Below, one piece after another: positions 18,509 through 29,206 of a stretch of DNA of 64,000 nucleotides (position 1 is the first letter of the stretch; the number at the start of each line of letters is the position of its first letter). The position numbers and the translations under genes were made by a program. Origin of the DNA: Vibrio neonatus (GTDB lineage: Bacteria > Pseudomonadota > Gammaproteobacteria > Enterobacterales > Vibrionaceae); assembly GCF_024346975.1 (NCBI RefSeq), contig NZ_AP024885.1:1240001-1304000 (forward strand), in the 5' to 3' direction. The notes under the pieces are model-generated. The model saw only the letters and a program-made list of their open reading frames with translations. It did not search any database and was not told the origin of the DNA.

Positions 18509-18886
18509 AATGTAGTTCCCCTTAGAATGTGAAATTTTCAGCGCCTAGAGCTTCTGTTTGTGTGTTCAGCGTCTTGGGCTTGGGGTTAATTTATGTATTA
18601 TTGACTGTTCAGAAAAACGACATTTAGGAATGTTTAGTGTGAATTAATTTCATGCTAATAACGAAACGAAGTCTATTTTGGCGTTGAAATATAGGGTTCA
18701 AAACGTAGCAAAGTATGGCGTAAAAGATGGCGATTTAAGGGATTAGTTGCCTGCCGTTTGATGCTGACTAATGGAGAAACTAGAAAATTTGCGTTAATGC
18801 TGGAGGGGATTAAGCAGGCATCAGCGTAATATGCAAAAAGGCAAATTTTCTAGAAGGTTTGGGGTTACAAGTTTAAAAATATAAAA

Positions 18887-19996
18887 TTAAGGCAGGAGCC
18901 TTATGACTTTTCCGCTATCTGTTGTAACGTACAGATAGTCATCAGGTGAGACCTGTATATCACGAATTCTTTCGCCTAAATCTTCAAACAAGCGCTTCTC
19001 TTCAATCAGTTTGTTGCCGTCTATCTTGATAACGTTGATATGAGTGAGCTTTAATGCACCCGCCAGTAATTTCCCATTAAGCTCAGGATAGCGTTTACCT
19101 TGATAAAGAATTAACGACGAAGGCGCGATAGAAGGGGTGTAAACCAGTGCTGGCGCGGTGACGCCTTCTTTATATTCTGAATCACCGACGCTAATCGGTC
19201 CCCAATATTCTTTACCGTGTGAGGTCTCAGCCCAGCCATAATTATGGCCTTTTTGAATGTGATTAATCTCATCACCGCCACGCGGGCCATGCTCTATAGC
19301 CCATAAGGTATTGGTGTCTTGTGCAAAGGTGATTCCTTGCGAGTTGCGGTGTCCATAGCTCCATATCTCAGGTAGTGCTTGTGGGTTTTTCACAAATGGA
19401 TTATCCGCAGGGACTGAGCCGTCACTGTTAACTCTAAGAATGCTGCCCGCATGCGTAGACAAATCTTGTCCGTTATCTCTTACGCCGCGATCGCCAATAC
19501 TAAAGTACAGTTTATTGTCTGCATCAAAGGCTATTCGACTGCCAAAATGACGGCCGCTATCAGAATCTGATTGAGTCAGTACAATATCGTTAAAGCCAGT
19601 AATAGCGCCATTTTGATAAGTCATAGTCGCAAGTGCCACTCGCGCACCTTGCTGAGTGTTTTGGCTATAGGTGAGGTAGACCTGAGTTTTGTCTAAAGGG
19701 TTTATCGCAAGGTCGAGCAGGCCGCCTTGGCCTTTGGCATAAACATTAGTGGGTGTATATAAAGGTTTGATTGCTTTATTGGTAATGTCGAGCTCGACAA
19801 TGGCGCCATTGCGTTCACTGATTAATGCCGTATTCGCATTAACAAATTCAATCGACCAAGGGATTTGCAAACCCGTTGCCACAGTTTCAAGGCGATAAGA
19901 GGTAGATTGTGGCTCAGCAACCACCGCAAAACTTGCCGTTAGTGAAGCAAAACCGAGTATGGCGCTGCTGATAATCGTGGGTAATGGTGATTTCAC
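18887..19996 (-). CDS. PQQ-dependent aldose sugar dehydrogenase (YliI-like)
   Basis: 369 aa with an N-terminal signal peptide (about 27 residues), so periplasmic. Six-bladed beta-propeller of the soluble glucose dehydrogenase family: GLQIPWSIEF, DSDSGRHFGSRIAFD, LYFSIGDRGVRDNG, SYGHRNSQGI and EHGPRGGDEIN blocks are all present. Oxidises aldoses using PQQ and calcium. Diverges from pheS across a 429-bp spacer. Confidence 0.9.
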   Translation of the reverse strand: MKSPLPTIISSAILGFASLTASFAVVAEPQSTSYRLETVATGLQIPWSIEFVNANTALISERNGAIVELDITNKAIKPLYTPTNVYAKGQGGLLDLAINPLDKTQVYLTYSQNTQQGARVALATMTYQNGAITGFNDIVLTQSDSDSGRHFGSRIAFDADNKLYFSIGDRGVRDNGQDLSTHAGSILRVNSDGSVPADNPFVKNPQALPEIWSYGHRNSQGITFAQDTNTLWAIEHGPRGGDEINHIQKGHNYGWAETSHGKEYWGPISVGDSEYKEGVTAPALVYTPSIAPSSLILYQGKRYPELNGKLLAGALKLTHINVIKIDGNKLIEEKRLFEDLGERIRDIQVSPDDYLYVTTDSGKVIRLLP

Positions 19997-21409
<1,413 letters not shown>

Positions 21410-21426
21410 TCCAGGGACACAAATAG

Positions 21427-23814
21427 ATGAAATTCAGTGAATCATGGCTTCGTCAGTGGGTTAGCCCTGCGGTTACTACTGACGAACTAACACACCAAAT
21501 TACAATGGCTGGCTTAGAGGTTGACGACGTTCTTCCTGTAGCGGGCGAATTTACCGGCGTTAAAGTAGGTAAAGTAGTGGAATGTGGTCAGCACCCAGAT
21601 GCTGACAAATTGCGCGTAACAAAAGTAGATGTTGGCGCAGAAGAACTTCTTGATATCGTATGTGGCGCGCCAAACTGTCGCGAAGGCCTAATTGTTGCTG
21701 TAGCAACCGTTGGTGCTGTTCTACCGGGCGATTTCAAAATCAAAAAAGCAAAACTACGTGGTCAACCGTCACACGGCATGCTGTGTTCTTTCACAGAGCT
21801 AGGCATTGATGTGGAATCTGACGGCATCATGGAATTACCAGAAACTGCGGTTGTGGGTACTGATTTCCGTGAATTCCTAGATCTTGACGACGTAACAGTT
21901 GACGTAGATCTTACTGCAAACCGCGCTGATTGCTTTAGCATTCGTGGTCTTGCTCGCGAAGTAGGCGTACTTAACCGTGAAGCGGTAAAAGAGCCAGAAT
22001 TCACAGCGGCTTCTGAAAGCATTCAAGACACAGTTGCTATCGAAGTGAAAGCGGCGCACGCATGTCCTCGTTACCTTGGTCGTGTGATCAAAAACGTCAA
22101 CGTGAAAGCGGCTTCTCCAATTTGGATGCAAGAAGCACTGCGTCGTTGTGGTGTTCGCTCTATTGACCCAATCGTTGATATCACTAACTACGTGATGTTA
22201 GAGCAAGGCCAACCAATGCACGCATTCGATCTGAGCAAGATTGAAGGTGGCATTGTGGTTCGTATGGCAGAGCAAGATGAGAAACTGACTCTTCTTGACG
22301 GTAACGAAGCAAAATTAAATGCAGATACGCTGATCATTGCCGATCACAAACAAGCTCTTGCTATCGCAGGTATCTTCGGTGGTGAAGGCTCTGGCGTAAC
22401 TGGCGAAACAACAGACGTACTTCTTGAAAGTGCCTTCTTTGCACCGGATGCGATTCGCGGCCGTGCACGTGCTTACGGTTTGCATACTGATTCTTCAATG
22501 CGTTTTGAGCGTGGTGTGGATTTTGAACTGCAACACAAAGCAATGGAACGTGCTACTCAACTTTTGGTTGAGATTTGTGGCGGTGACGTTGCTCCAATCG
22601 CTGGTGTTGAGTCAGCGCAAGACTTGCCAAAAGCCAACACCGTTTCTCTACGTCGCACTAAGCTAGACAGCCTACTAGGTCACGCTATCTCTGATGCAGA
22701 CGTTGTTGAAATTCTAGAGCGTCTTGGTTGTACAGTAACGACAACTGAATCAGGTTGGGATGCAGTTGCTCCAACATGGCGTTTTGATATCGCTATCGAA
22801 GAAGATTTGGTTGAAGAAGTAGGCCGTATTTTTGGCTACAACAACATTCCAAATCAAGCGCCTCTAGCGGCACTGACAATGAATGATCACAAAGAGGCGA
22901 ATCAGCCACTAAAACGTGTTCGTGATCTGCTGGTGGATCGTGGCTATCATGAAGCGGTAACGTACAGCTTTGTTGAGCCTGAGCAACAAAAACTGATTGC
23001 ACCAAGCATTGAGCCTTTAGTGCTGCCGTTCCCAATCTCTGCTGACATGTCAGCAATGCGTGTACAGTTGATCCAAGGTCTGCTAAACACCGTTGTTCAC
23101 AACCAAAAACGTCAACAGCCACGCGTTCGTTTGTTCGAATCTGGCCTACGCTTTATTCCTGATGCCAATGCTGAAAACGGCATGCGTCAAGAATTCATGC
23201 TAGCCGGCGTTCTTGCAGGTTCTCGCAGTGAAGAGCATTGGGACATCGAAACCAACACTGTTGATTTCTTTGATCTTAAAGGCGATCTAGAAGCGGTACT
23301 TGAGCTGACTTGCAACGAAAAAGCGTACAGCTTTGCGGCAACTAAGCACCCAGCACTTCACCCAGGTCAAGCTGCGGCTATCATCCTAGACGGTAAAGAA
23401 GTGGGCGTTATCGGTACTGTTCACCCAGAACTTGAGCGTAAGTTTGGTCTTAACGGCCGCACTGTTGTATTTGAACTAGAGTGGGATGCAATTGCAACTC
23501 GCGTGCTTCCTGAAGCGGTAGCCGTATCTAAGTTCCCTGCAAACCGTCGCGACATCGCGCTAGTTGTTGATGAAGCTGTGGCATCTGGCGACGTAGTAGC
23601 TGCCTGTCTTGCTAACGGTGGCGAGTTAATGACAGATGCGAAACTGTTCGACGTTTACCAAGGTAAAGGCGTTGAAGACGGTAAGAAGAGTCTGGCGATT
23701 GCACTGACTCTGCAATCTGTTGAGCGTACTTTGGAAGAAGCGGACATTGCTGGCGCTGTTGAAGCAACAGTGAGCGCAGTTTCCGAGAAGTTTGGCGCAG
23801 TATTGCGTGACTAG
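21427..23814 (+). CDS. pheT: Phenylalanyl-tRNA synthetase beta subunit
   Basis: 795 aa, standard for gamma-proteobacteria. N-terminal tRNA-binding (OB) domain with [15 protein letters not shown] near residue 55, B3/4 editing domain, B5 domain, catalytic-like core and C-terminal FDX-ACB domain ([17 protein letters not shown]). Co-transcribed with pheS and closed by a terminator at 23852. In E. coli and many vibrios ihfA follows directly; here it is 17.4 kb away. Confidence 0.97.
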   Translation: MKFSESWLRQWVSPAVTTDELTHQITMAGLEVDDVLPVAGEFTGVKVGKVVECGQHPDADKLRVTKVDVGAEELLDIVCGAPNCREGLIVAVATVGAVLPGDFKIKKAKLRGQPSHGMLCSFTELGIDVESDGIMELPETAVVGTDFREFLDLDDVTVDVDLTANRADCFSIRGLAREVGVLNREAVKEPEFTAASESIQDTVAIEVKAAHACPRYLGRVIKNVNVKAASPIWMQEALRRCGVRSIDPIVDITNYVMLEQGQPMHAFDLSKIEGGIVVRMAEQDEKLTLLDGNEAKLNADTLIIADHKQALAIAGIFGGEGSGVTGETTDVLLESAFFAPDAIRGRARAYGLHTDSSMRFERGVDFELQHKAMERATQLLVEICGGDVAPIAGVESAQDLPKANTVSLRRTKLDSLLGHAISDADVVEILERLGCTVTTTESGWDAVAPTWRFDIAIEEDLVEEVGRIFGYNNIPNQAPLAALTMNDHKEANQPLKRVRDLLVDRGYHEAVTYSFVEPEQQKLIAPSIEPLVLPFPISADMSAMRVQLIQGLLNTVVHNQKRQQPRVRLFESGLRFIPDANAENGMRQEFMLAGVLAGSRSEEHWDIETNTVDFFDLKGDLEAVLELTCNEKAYSFAATKHPALHPGQAAAIILDGKEVGVIGTVHPELERKFGLNGRTVVFELEWDAIATRVLPEAVAVSKFPANRRDIALVVDEAVASGDVVAACLANGGELMTDAKLFDVYQGKGVEDGKKSLAIALTLQSVERTLEEADIAGAVEATVSAVSEKFGAVLRD

Positions 23815-23851
23815 TTTTATCACTAGTTCCGAGTGTGAATAACACCCGATG

Positions 23852-23884
23852 AAAAAGGGAGCCTAATGGCTCCCTTTTTTTATC
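23852..23884 (+). terminator. Intrinsic terminator of pheST
   Basis: Perfect 12-bp stem (23852-23863 with 23868-23879) with TAAT loop and a T-run, 38 nt after the pheT stop. Confidence 0.93.
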
Positions 23885-23944
23885 TATCTTCTGCAAAATA
23901 CGCTAGAATGCACCCCCATTATTTAAGTCTGAGCCAAATTATCT

Positions 23945-25240
23945 ATGACCAATGCCACAACCCCTAACAGCTTTGCTGATCTTGCGTTAATTAAACCTCT
24001 TTTAGCACGCCTAGAAGAGCTGGAGTATCAACAACCTACACCTATTCAAGCGCAAATCATTCCTAGCGTACTAGCGGGTCGTGACGTTATTGCTGGCGCT
24101 AATACTGGTTCAGGTAAAACCGCTGCATTTGCACTGCCTATGCTACAAGAGTTGTTCACTAAGCATGATTTGGTGAAATCGAGCCCAAGCAAGGGCAACT
24201 ATGTCTCGGGTTTGATCTTGGTGCCAACACGAGAGTTGGCAAAACAGGTGGCCGATAACGTTAAGTCCTATGCAGTTCACTTTAACGGTGAGATCAAAAC
24301 TGTCGCTGTGTTCGGTGGTGTATCAACCAATGCACAAATGCAAACATTGCGTGGTGGCACAGATATCTTGGTGGCAACGCCAGGTCGTTTGCTTGATCTG
24401 ATCTCTAGCAATGCCATTAAACTGGACAGAGTGAAGACGTTAGTATTGGATGAAGCCGACCGTATGTTGAGCTTAGGCTTTACAGAAGAACTGTCCGATC
24501 TGTTAGCGAAGCTTCCTAAGCAAAAACAAACGCTGTTGTTCTCAGCCACTTTCCCAGAACAAGTGCAGGCGCTTACTCAAGAACTGCTCAATGATCCAGT
24601 TGAAGTTCAACTGCAAAGCGATGACGAGAGCACCGTGGTACAGCGCGTATTCAACGTCAACAAAGGTGAGAAGACGGCGGTACTGGCGCACTTGATCAAA
24701 AAGCACCAATGGCGACAAGCGTTAGTGTTTGTGAATGCAAAAAACAGTTGCGAACACTTAGCGGACAAATTGTATAAGCGCGGCATTGAAGCCGACGTAT
24801 TCCACGGTGACAAAGGCCAAGGCTATCGTACTCGTATCCTTGATGCGTTCAAGTCAGGTGAGATTGAAGTGCTTATCGCAACCGACATCGCAGCCCGTGG
24901 TCTAGATATTGAAAAACTGCCCGTTGTTATCAACTTCGATCTGCCAAGAAGCCCATCCGATTACATGCACCGCATTGGACGAAGTGGTCGTGCCGGTGAA
25001 GTAGGCTTGGCTTTATCGCTGATCGATTATGAAGATCTGCATCATTTCAAAGTTATTGAAAAGAAAAACAAAATTCGCCTTGAGCGCGAACAAGTAGCAG
25101 GTTTTGAAGTAGACGAAACCATTACTCAAGAAATGATTGAAGCCAACAAACCAAAAGCAGCACCAGCAGGTACTGGCAAGAAAAAGCGTAAGAAAAAAGC
25201 CCAAGGCGGCTCTGACGACATTTGGTTAAGAAATTCTTAA
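23945..25240 (+). CDS. DEAD-box ATP-dependent RNA helicase (RhlE-like)
   Basis: 431 aa. All helicase motifs are visible: Q motif region, AGANTGSGKT (I), PTRELAKQV (Ia), ATPGRLLD (Ib), DEADRML (II), SAT (III), ATDIAARGLDI (V), HRIGRSGRAG (VI). A short basic tail (GKKKRKKKAQGG) ends the protein, as in RhlE/SrmB-type helicases that help ribosome assembly or mRNA decay. Exact orthology not certain. Confidence 0.92.
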   Translation: MTNATTPNSFADLALIKPLLARLEELEYQQPTPIQAQIIPSVLAGRDVIAGANTGSGKTAAFALPMLQELFTKHDLVKSSPSKGNYVSGLILVPTRELAKQVADNVKSYAVHFNGEIKTVAVFGGVSTNAQMQTLRGGTDILVATPGRLLDLISSNAIKLDRVKTLVLDEADRMLSLGFTEELSDLLAKLPKQKQTLLFSATFPEQVQALTQELLNDPVEVQLQSDDESTVVQRVFNVNKGEKTAVLAHLIKKHQWRQALVFVNAKNSCEHLADKLYKRGIEADVFHGDKGQGYRTRILDAFKSGEIEVLIATDIAARGLDIEKLPVVINFDLPRSPSDYMHRIGRSGRAGEVGLALSLIDYEDLHHFKVIEKKNKIRLEREQVAGFEVDETITQEMIEANKPKAAPAGTGKKKRKKKAQGGSDDIWLRNS

Positions 25241-25328
25241 TCAAAATTGATGCGTGTCAGCCCGTTGTGTTCAAGTTAACTGGCTGGCACTTTTTTATGA
25301 TTCATATTGTAGTGATAAGGGCGCAAAC

Positions 25329-25520
25329 ATGAGCGGAACTCAACGATCTAACATACGTAAAGGGCTTGAAGTAAACATTGTCCTGAAAAAAGATCAACGC
25401 ACTGGAACACTGACTTCAGGCGTAGTGAAAGATATTTTGACCAAGTCACCTAACCATCCGCACGGCATTAAGGTTCGCCTAGAAAGTGGCGATGTGGGGC
25501 GAGTAAAAGAGATCGTATAA
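25329..25520 (+). CDS. YwbE-family protein
   Basis: 63 aa from ATG 25329; the longer frame from 25254 lacks family similarity in its first 25 residues. Matches the small YwbE/DUF2196 family (NIRKGLEVNIVLKKDQRTGTLTSGVVKDILT...HGIKVRLESG.VGRVKEI), a KOW/SH3-like fold protein of unknown role, often near helicase or translation genes. Follows the helicase gene by 88 nt. Confidence 0.85.
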   Translation: MSGTQRSNIRKGLEVNIVLKKDQRTGTLTSGVVKDILTKSPNHPHGIKVRLESGDVGRVKEIV

Positions 25521-25571
25521 GCCCACGTTTGAGCCTGTCTTAGTAAGGTTTGAGCGTTGCAAATATCAGCG

Positions 25572-25973
25572 TTAGGAATAGCTTGATGGCCGGCTCGAAC
25601 TCATTAATTTGTCTAGCTGCTTCTGTGCTTTGTTTGGGTTATCCAAATCAACAACTTCAATCATTTCACATTCATCTCTAACCATTTCATCGATAAGGCT
25701 AGGGTAGTGGCGACAATCTTCGGGTCGGTCGAGGTAAATGCTACACGTATATTTGTCTTTTTCTTCAGCCCTGCTTTTTGGTACCAATTCTAAAAATGGA
25801 CAACGCTCTAGTTGCTCTCTTGTTTGCGGATCAAACCAGATCTTGCCATCTTTCACATACTCAAAGATATCTGGGTTAAATAACTCCCACAGGTCTATCT
25901 CTTGTTGTGTGGCCGCTAAATCACCATTGCCATATTTGATGCAACATTTCCCGCACTGGTTACAGTCTTTCAT
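25572..25973 (-). CDS. YkgJ-type Cys-rich (CxxCxxCC) metal-binding protein
   Basis: 133 aa from ATG 25973 (GGAAA 9 nt upstream), or 148 aa from 26018, which has no ribosome site. The start MKDCNQCGKCC, the DPQTREQLERCPFLE stretch and the YLDRPEDCRHYPSL motif are those of the YkgJ/zinc- or iron-chelating CxxCxxCC family (UPF0153-like), function unknown. The doubtful N-terminal extension is encoded by a 12-nt direct repeat (TTTCCGCATAGT twice, 25978-26004), another reason to prefer the inner start. Confidence 0.85.
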   Translation of the reverse strand: MKDCNQCGKCCIKYGNGDLAATQQEIDLWELFNPDIFEYVKDGKIWFDPQTREQLERCPFLELVPKSRAEEKDKYTCSIYLDRPEDCRHYPSLIDEMVRDECEMIEVVDLDNPNKAQKQLDKLMSSSRPSSYS

Positions 25974-26156
25974 CGCATTTCCGCATAGTGTTTCCGCATA
26001 GTATTTCCGTTGAGTCATGATGATGGGTTCAGTCTATCACTAATCGTCATAAGCAAAATGAGTAAATCAGCAACGTTTAAGGCAGATTAGTCGCACAACC
26101 ACCTGCATTATTTCGCTATAATCCCTCCTATTATCTAAAATTCAATAAGATAGAAC

Positions 26157-26318
26157 ATGAGAAAATACTACATTGTGGAAGGTGACACTTCTTCTAAAAA
26201 GCAAAAACTCGCCTACCCAAAGATGGCATTGTGCGAGAAATGCGTACCCGATTTCGCCGTGATTAGTGAAGGCGAGAGAACCTACGAACCATGTCAAAAA
26301 TGCGGCGCTGACGATTAG
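26157..26318 (+). CDS. Small zinc-ribbon-like protein (53 aa)
   Basis: Starts MRKYYIVEGDTSSKK and contains two CxxC pairs, CEKC near residue 27 and CQKC near residue 47, the spacing of a small rubredoxin/zinc-ribbon knuckle. A good -10 hexamer TATAAT lies at 26117-26122. Too short for many gene finders. The TAG stop is immediately followed by repeat R3. Function unknown. Confidence 0.75.
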   Translation: MRKYYIVEGDTSSKKQKLAYPKMALCEKCVPDFAVISEGERTYEPCQKCGADD

Positions 26319-26319
26319 G

Positions 26320-26358
26320 TGCGGGGTCAAGGTGCGGGGTCAGGTCTTGAAATTTGCA
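26320..26358. repeat. GGGGTCAGGTC repeat, copy R3 (single arm)
   Basis: One arm only, preceded by a partial duplication of its first bases (GGTGCGGGGTCA twice). Starts 1 nt after the stop of the 53-aa gene, continuing the stop-codon-adjacent placement of the family. Confidence 0.85.
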
Positions 26359-26536
26359 CCTATATTTAAGCGACTGCTATTTTAAAAAATGGCGGTTACT
26401 TTAAGTAATCCACGCTATCGTAAAAATTATTTGAACCAAATCACCTCATCATCCGCACAGCATCAAGATATGTTTGAGGGTAGTGATGTAGGGCATGTAA
26501 AAGAAATTTTATACTATGAATTTAAAGGACATTACT

Positions 26537-26935
26537 GTGAAAAACATATTCCTTGTTGTTGCACTTAGCTTTTTTATGGCGGGCTGTGTCTCCAAGCCAG
26601 TTCTAAATATTGAACAAGCTTATGTACCGACGTCACAAACCGGTGAACACGTTTCAAGTGAATCTGTACGAGATGCAATATTTCGCGCAACAGAGCGCCG
26701 CGGCTGGACGCCTAGGGTAATCGAACCTGGCTTGATTATGGCGGATATCTCAGTGCGTTCTCACACTGCTAGAGTCAAGATTGAATATGATGAGAGTGAA
26801 TACAGTATCCATTATGTAAGTAGCCAAAACCTGAATTACAACAACGGCACTATCCATAGAAACTACAACAACTGGGTGTTAAAACTGTCTCGTACTATCC
26901 AACAAGAACTAGGTGTGAATTCTCAAAAATACTGA
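26537..26935 (+). CDS. Putative lipoprotein
   Basis: 132 aa from GTG 26537 (AAAGGA 8 nt upstream), giving MKNIFLVVALSFFMAGC, a clean lipoprotein signal with lipobox MAGC. An in-frame ATG at 26516 has no ribosome site and would weaken the signal. The mature part (residues 17-132) has a repeated-strand look with an SVRDAIFRATERRGW segment near residue 50. Outer-membrane sorting is likely (Val at +2). No known function. A terminator follows at 26965. Confidence 0.82.
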   Translation: MKNIFLVVALSFFMAGCVSKPVLNIEQAYVPTSQTGEHVSSESVRDAIFRATERRGWTPRVIEPGLIMADISVRSHTARVKIEYDESEYSIHYVSSQNLNYNNGTIHRNYNNWVLKLSRTIQQELGVNSQKY

Positions 26936-26964
26936 TTGTTTTTTGCTAAATTGAGTTAAATTGC

Positions 26965-26999
26965 GCCACTTATTTTATACATCATGAGTGGCTTTTTTT
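26965..26999 (+). terminator. Intrinsic terminator after the lipoprotein gene
   Basis: Stem GCCACT / AGTGGC (26965-26970, 26987-26992) with a 16-nt loop and seven T. Confidence 0.7.
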
Positions 27000-27230
27000 C
27001 GTTCTTTGTTGGTTGATGTAATGATGGAAATACGGGTATATCTAGCTCTTTCATCGTAAGCAGCAAAGCAATGGAGTGGGGCATATGTAAAGTATTGCTC
27101 TCTTAGTTTTCCCTGATATTATCACCATACTTACTCCCATAAACAGGTTATTTTTATTAGCTTGATCAAATCTACAGCCAATGAAAGTGGTAGCATTGAC
27201 ATCTATTATTTGAGGTCTACATCTACAAGT

Positions 27231-27316
27231 AGAAGCCCACTCTAAGGAAGCACAAGACCTAACGATGGAATGAAAAATCCCAAGCGTTAAAAATCACTGT
27301 TAAATGCTTGTATAAG
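27231..27316 (-). repeat. Stray attC-like site of integron relic B
   Basis: Read on the minus strand it begins ATACAAGCATTTAACAGTGA, then TTAACGCTTGG, TCATTCCATCG and TCTTGTG, block for block like attC1 at 11567 (TACAAGCATTTAAGAGTGA, CAACGCTTGG, TCATTCCATCG, TCTTGTG). The distal core is eroded (GGGCTTCTA where GGGCGTTA is expected). It follows the stop codon of the 52-aa ORF by 3 nt, just as an attC follows a cassette gene. 26.9-27.2 kb holds nothing else but a terminator. Confidence 0.65.
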
Positions 27317-27319
27317 CAA

Positions 27320-27478
27320 CTATTTATTGCCACTTTTTGCTGGTGGTTTTACTGGGGGGATTGGCCTACGTTCATAACGAGTTGGATTATAACCACCTTT
27401 AACTCTGTCATCAGCATTTGTAGGATTGCTTTGATGAGAATGTGGTCTATTCGGTTTCTGGGGAGTCTTTTGGCTCAT
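27320..27478 (-). CDS. Small Pro/Asn-rich protein (52 aa) in the relic-B cassette
   Basis: Frame starts ATG at 27478 inside the end of the membrane-protein gene (32-bp overlap in another frame) and runs to TAG just before the attC-like site. Composition is Pro/Lys/Asn-rich (MSQKTPQKPNRPHSHQ..., ...PIPPVKPPAKSGNK), without Cys or hydrophobic segments. The tight overlap argues for translational coupling with the 213-aa protein. Coding status is inferred from overlap and position. Confidence 0.55.
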   Translation of the reverse strand: MSQKTPQKPNRPHSHQSNPTNADDRVKGGYNPTRYERRPIPPVKPPAKSGNK

Positions 27479-28088
27479 TATCTATTTCCTCTTCTGTTTT
27501 CATAAATTCGATGAATTCAATATCTGCTTTGTGGAACAAAATACCATGAGAATTAGTTTCAACATACTCTCCATCATCAACCCATGCTGCTTGTGTGAGG
27601 TAGATAAAACCCTCATCAGGATCATTAGAAAAATATGTTGGCCAACCCACTATAATTCGGTCATCTTTTAGGTGAAGTGATAAAAACCTAACTTCGTTGG
27701 TAAAAACATCATCCCAAACCGTTTGTCGTGAAGTTTTATTTGTTAAGCGAAGCTTACGCAAAACTAACATATGATAATCGTAATGAGTAATAGCTCCCCA
27801 AATTAGTGGTAAAACAATACTCGACACGATGGTTATAGAAATCAACAGTTTGTCAGCAGACATTACATAAGAAAAATCATTACCTATTTTCTGGTACTTA
27901 AAGGCTGGAGCCCAACCATGTACATATTCAACAAAAGAGTAAATGGCAAGATTATAAATAAGCCCCTCAATCAAGCGATCTATATTGTCTTTAACTTCAA
28001 CACTCCGAAATAAATCATAGATTTTTAGGCTCAAAAAACCTGGTATTAGCAACATGATAATGTTGATCAATTCATACGATATTTTCAT
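27447..28088 (-). CDS. DUF6338-like membrane-associated protein (relic-B cassette)
   Basis: 213 aa. N-terminal hydrophobic helix (ELINIIMLLIPGFLSLKIYDL, broken by the conserved-looking PGF), a second hydrophobic stretch near residues 80-100, then a soluble C-terminal domain with short strands (DRIIVGWPTYFSNDPDEGFIYL). Resembles DUF6338-type proteins that anchor by one or two helices and carry a cytosolic beta-rich domain; identification is tentative. First gene of a two-gene cassette ending at an attC-like site. Confidence 0.65.
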   Translation of the reverse strand: MKISYELINIIMLLIPGFLSLKIYDLFRSVEVKDNIDRLIEGLIYNLAIYSFVEYVHGWAPAFKYQKIGNDFSYVMSADKLLISITIVSSIVLPLIWGAITHYDYHMLVLRKLRLTNKTSRQTVWDDVFTNEVRFLSLHLKDDRIIVGWPTYFSNDPDEGFIYLTQAAWVDDGEYVETNSHGILFHKADIEFIEFMKTEEEIDNEPKDSPETE

Positions 28089-28329
28089 TCAATTTACCAT
28101 AAATCAATAATGTATAGATTGTGTGCGTTACATTTCGCATTCCACCTTTACATAAAAATTGGCCTGCGTGTTATCACTTTTTAACAATGTTCATTATTTT
28201 AGGAAGATAACGTATTAATCATATGATTAACAATAACTTATTTGGTTTGCTCTCAACAAAACAAGTTATTACTAAAACCGAATTCGACTTTAATAAGCTG
28301 TATTAATACATGGAAAAGCGCGTTTAGAG
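28089..28329 (-). other. attI/leader-like spacer of integron relic B
   Basis: 241 bp, about 70% A+T, no gene, between the divergent cassette gene and the intI relic, the place where attI and both promoters would lie. CTGTATTAATACATGG at 28298-28313, 17 nt before the relic's ATG, looks like an eroded LexA box (CTGT-N8-ACAG with the last block altered). Confidence 0.4.
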
Positions 28330-28530
28330 ATGGCAAGCAAGTTTATAGAATCAATTAGATTACATATGCTAATAAGGGGTTTTAGCCCAAAAGGAGAAAA
28401 AGGAGCCTAATATTGGATGAAATAGTTCATGTGCTTCAACTGTAGTGAATTAACGTGTTTGACCATATCGTTAGAGTCATGGGTATCAGGAAAAGTAAGA
28501 CAAATTGTCTGGATTCAAAATAAGGAATAA
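28330..28530 (+). pseudogene. Stop-riddled integron integrase remnant (intI relic B)
   Basis: Starts ATG (MASKFIESIRLHMLIRGFSP) and keeps one frame to 28530 with internal stops at 28408 and 28426. Read through, residues FIESIRLHMLIRGFSPKGEK then YWMK then FMCFN align without gaps to relic A (FLDAIRTEIRLCHYSYQTEK, YWNC, FIRHC), including the paired Y-W and F positions and the later SGKV typical of IntI N-terminal domains. Only the N-terminal domain is recognisable. Function lost. The weak identity makes this a supported inference, strengthened by the attC-like site on the other side of the cassette. Confidence 0.6.
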
Positions 28531-28693
28531 TGCAACTCTAGGTCGCTTTTGTGTAGACCTGAGTTACATAGCTGAACCGTCTAGATCAATCCATCAACTT
28601 TACCTACATTAAGCAAATAAAACTGACAGACTGATTCAGGTTAATCTAAATATTAATTAGATCGTTGCGCTTGTTTCTTGCGTCAAACCAAAC

Positions 28694-28957
28694 TCACTCA
28701 ACTCTCTTACCACGCCTAACCTGATACACCGCGATATTCTTCTCAGTGAGATGCCTTACAACATCAGGGATCGTTTGCATCGGCATTGCCATTTGATAAC
28801 CGTGCTCAAGATGCACTATCTGATCGGCGCTTTTATTATTCAAAAACGATGTCAGTACATCGAGAGTTGCGTCTTGTGACGTCTCTTGCGCGTGAGCGAC
28901 CTCAAAGTAAACAAGATATAAATCGTCGCTATAGTCCTGTGGTGTTCCATTATTCAT
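28694..28957 (-). CDS. Hypothetical protein (87 aa)
   Basis: No family recognised. Soluble; N-terminal acidic stretch (PQDYSDDLYLVYFEVAHAQE), central helix, and a C-terminal VVRHLTEKNIAVYQVRRGKR that looks like an alpha/beta ending. GGAGGC precedes the ATG (minus strand), which supports translation. Flanked by the intI relic and the divergent efflux operon. 28531-28693 has no visible feature. Confidence 0.65.
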   Translation of the reverse strand: MNNGTPQDYSDDLYLVYFEVAHAQETSQDATLDVLTSFLNNKSADQIVHLEHGYQMAMPMQTIPDVVRHLTEKNIAVYQVRRGKRVE

Positions 28958-29142
28958 AGTGCCTCCGGGATAAAGAATTGACTGCTATTCATACCGCAAT
29001 GGTTGATGTTTTAAACATAAACCATTGCTAGGGGCTGATCTAGAGAATACAAGTGACGAAAAAGCATTTATATGACGTGAGACGTGTTTGTTGCCAAGGT
29101 ATGTGACTGCGATAGAAGTTTATTTCTTAGTATAAAATAATA

Positions 29143-29164
29143 TTTTGTTGCACATGAAACAAAA
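29143..29164. promoter_or_regulatory. Inverted repeat upstream of the efflux operon (probable MarR operator)
   Basis: Perfect 7-bp arms TTTTGTT (29143-29149) and AACAAAA (29158-29164) around 8 nt, the size of a MarR-type operator, just downstream of an AT-rich -10-like TATAAAAT (29131-29138 region) and 42 nt before the operon's first ATG. The operon's last gene is a MarR regulator, so autoregulation is the simplest reading. Confidence 0.6.
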
Positions 29165-29206
29165 AGAGAATACTATCACCTTAAATATTGTTGCAGGTGA
29201 AACATT

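Noticed and set aside
27308..27505. 65-codon plus-strand frame over relic B
   Set aside because: Overlaps the attC-like site and both cassette genes antisense; no ribosome site.
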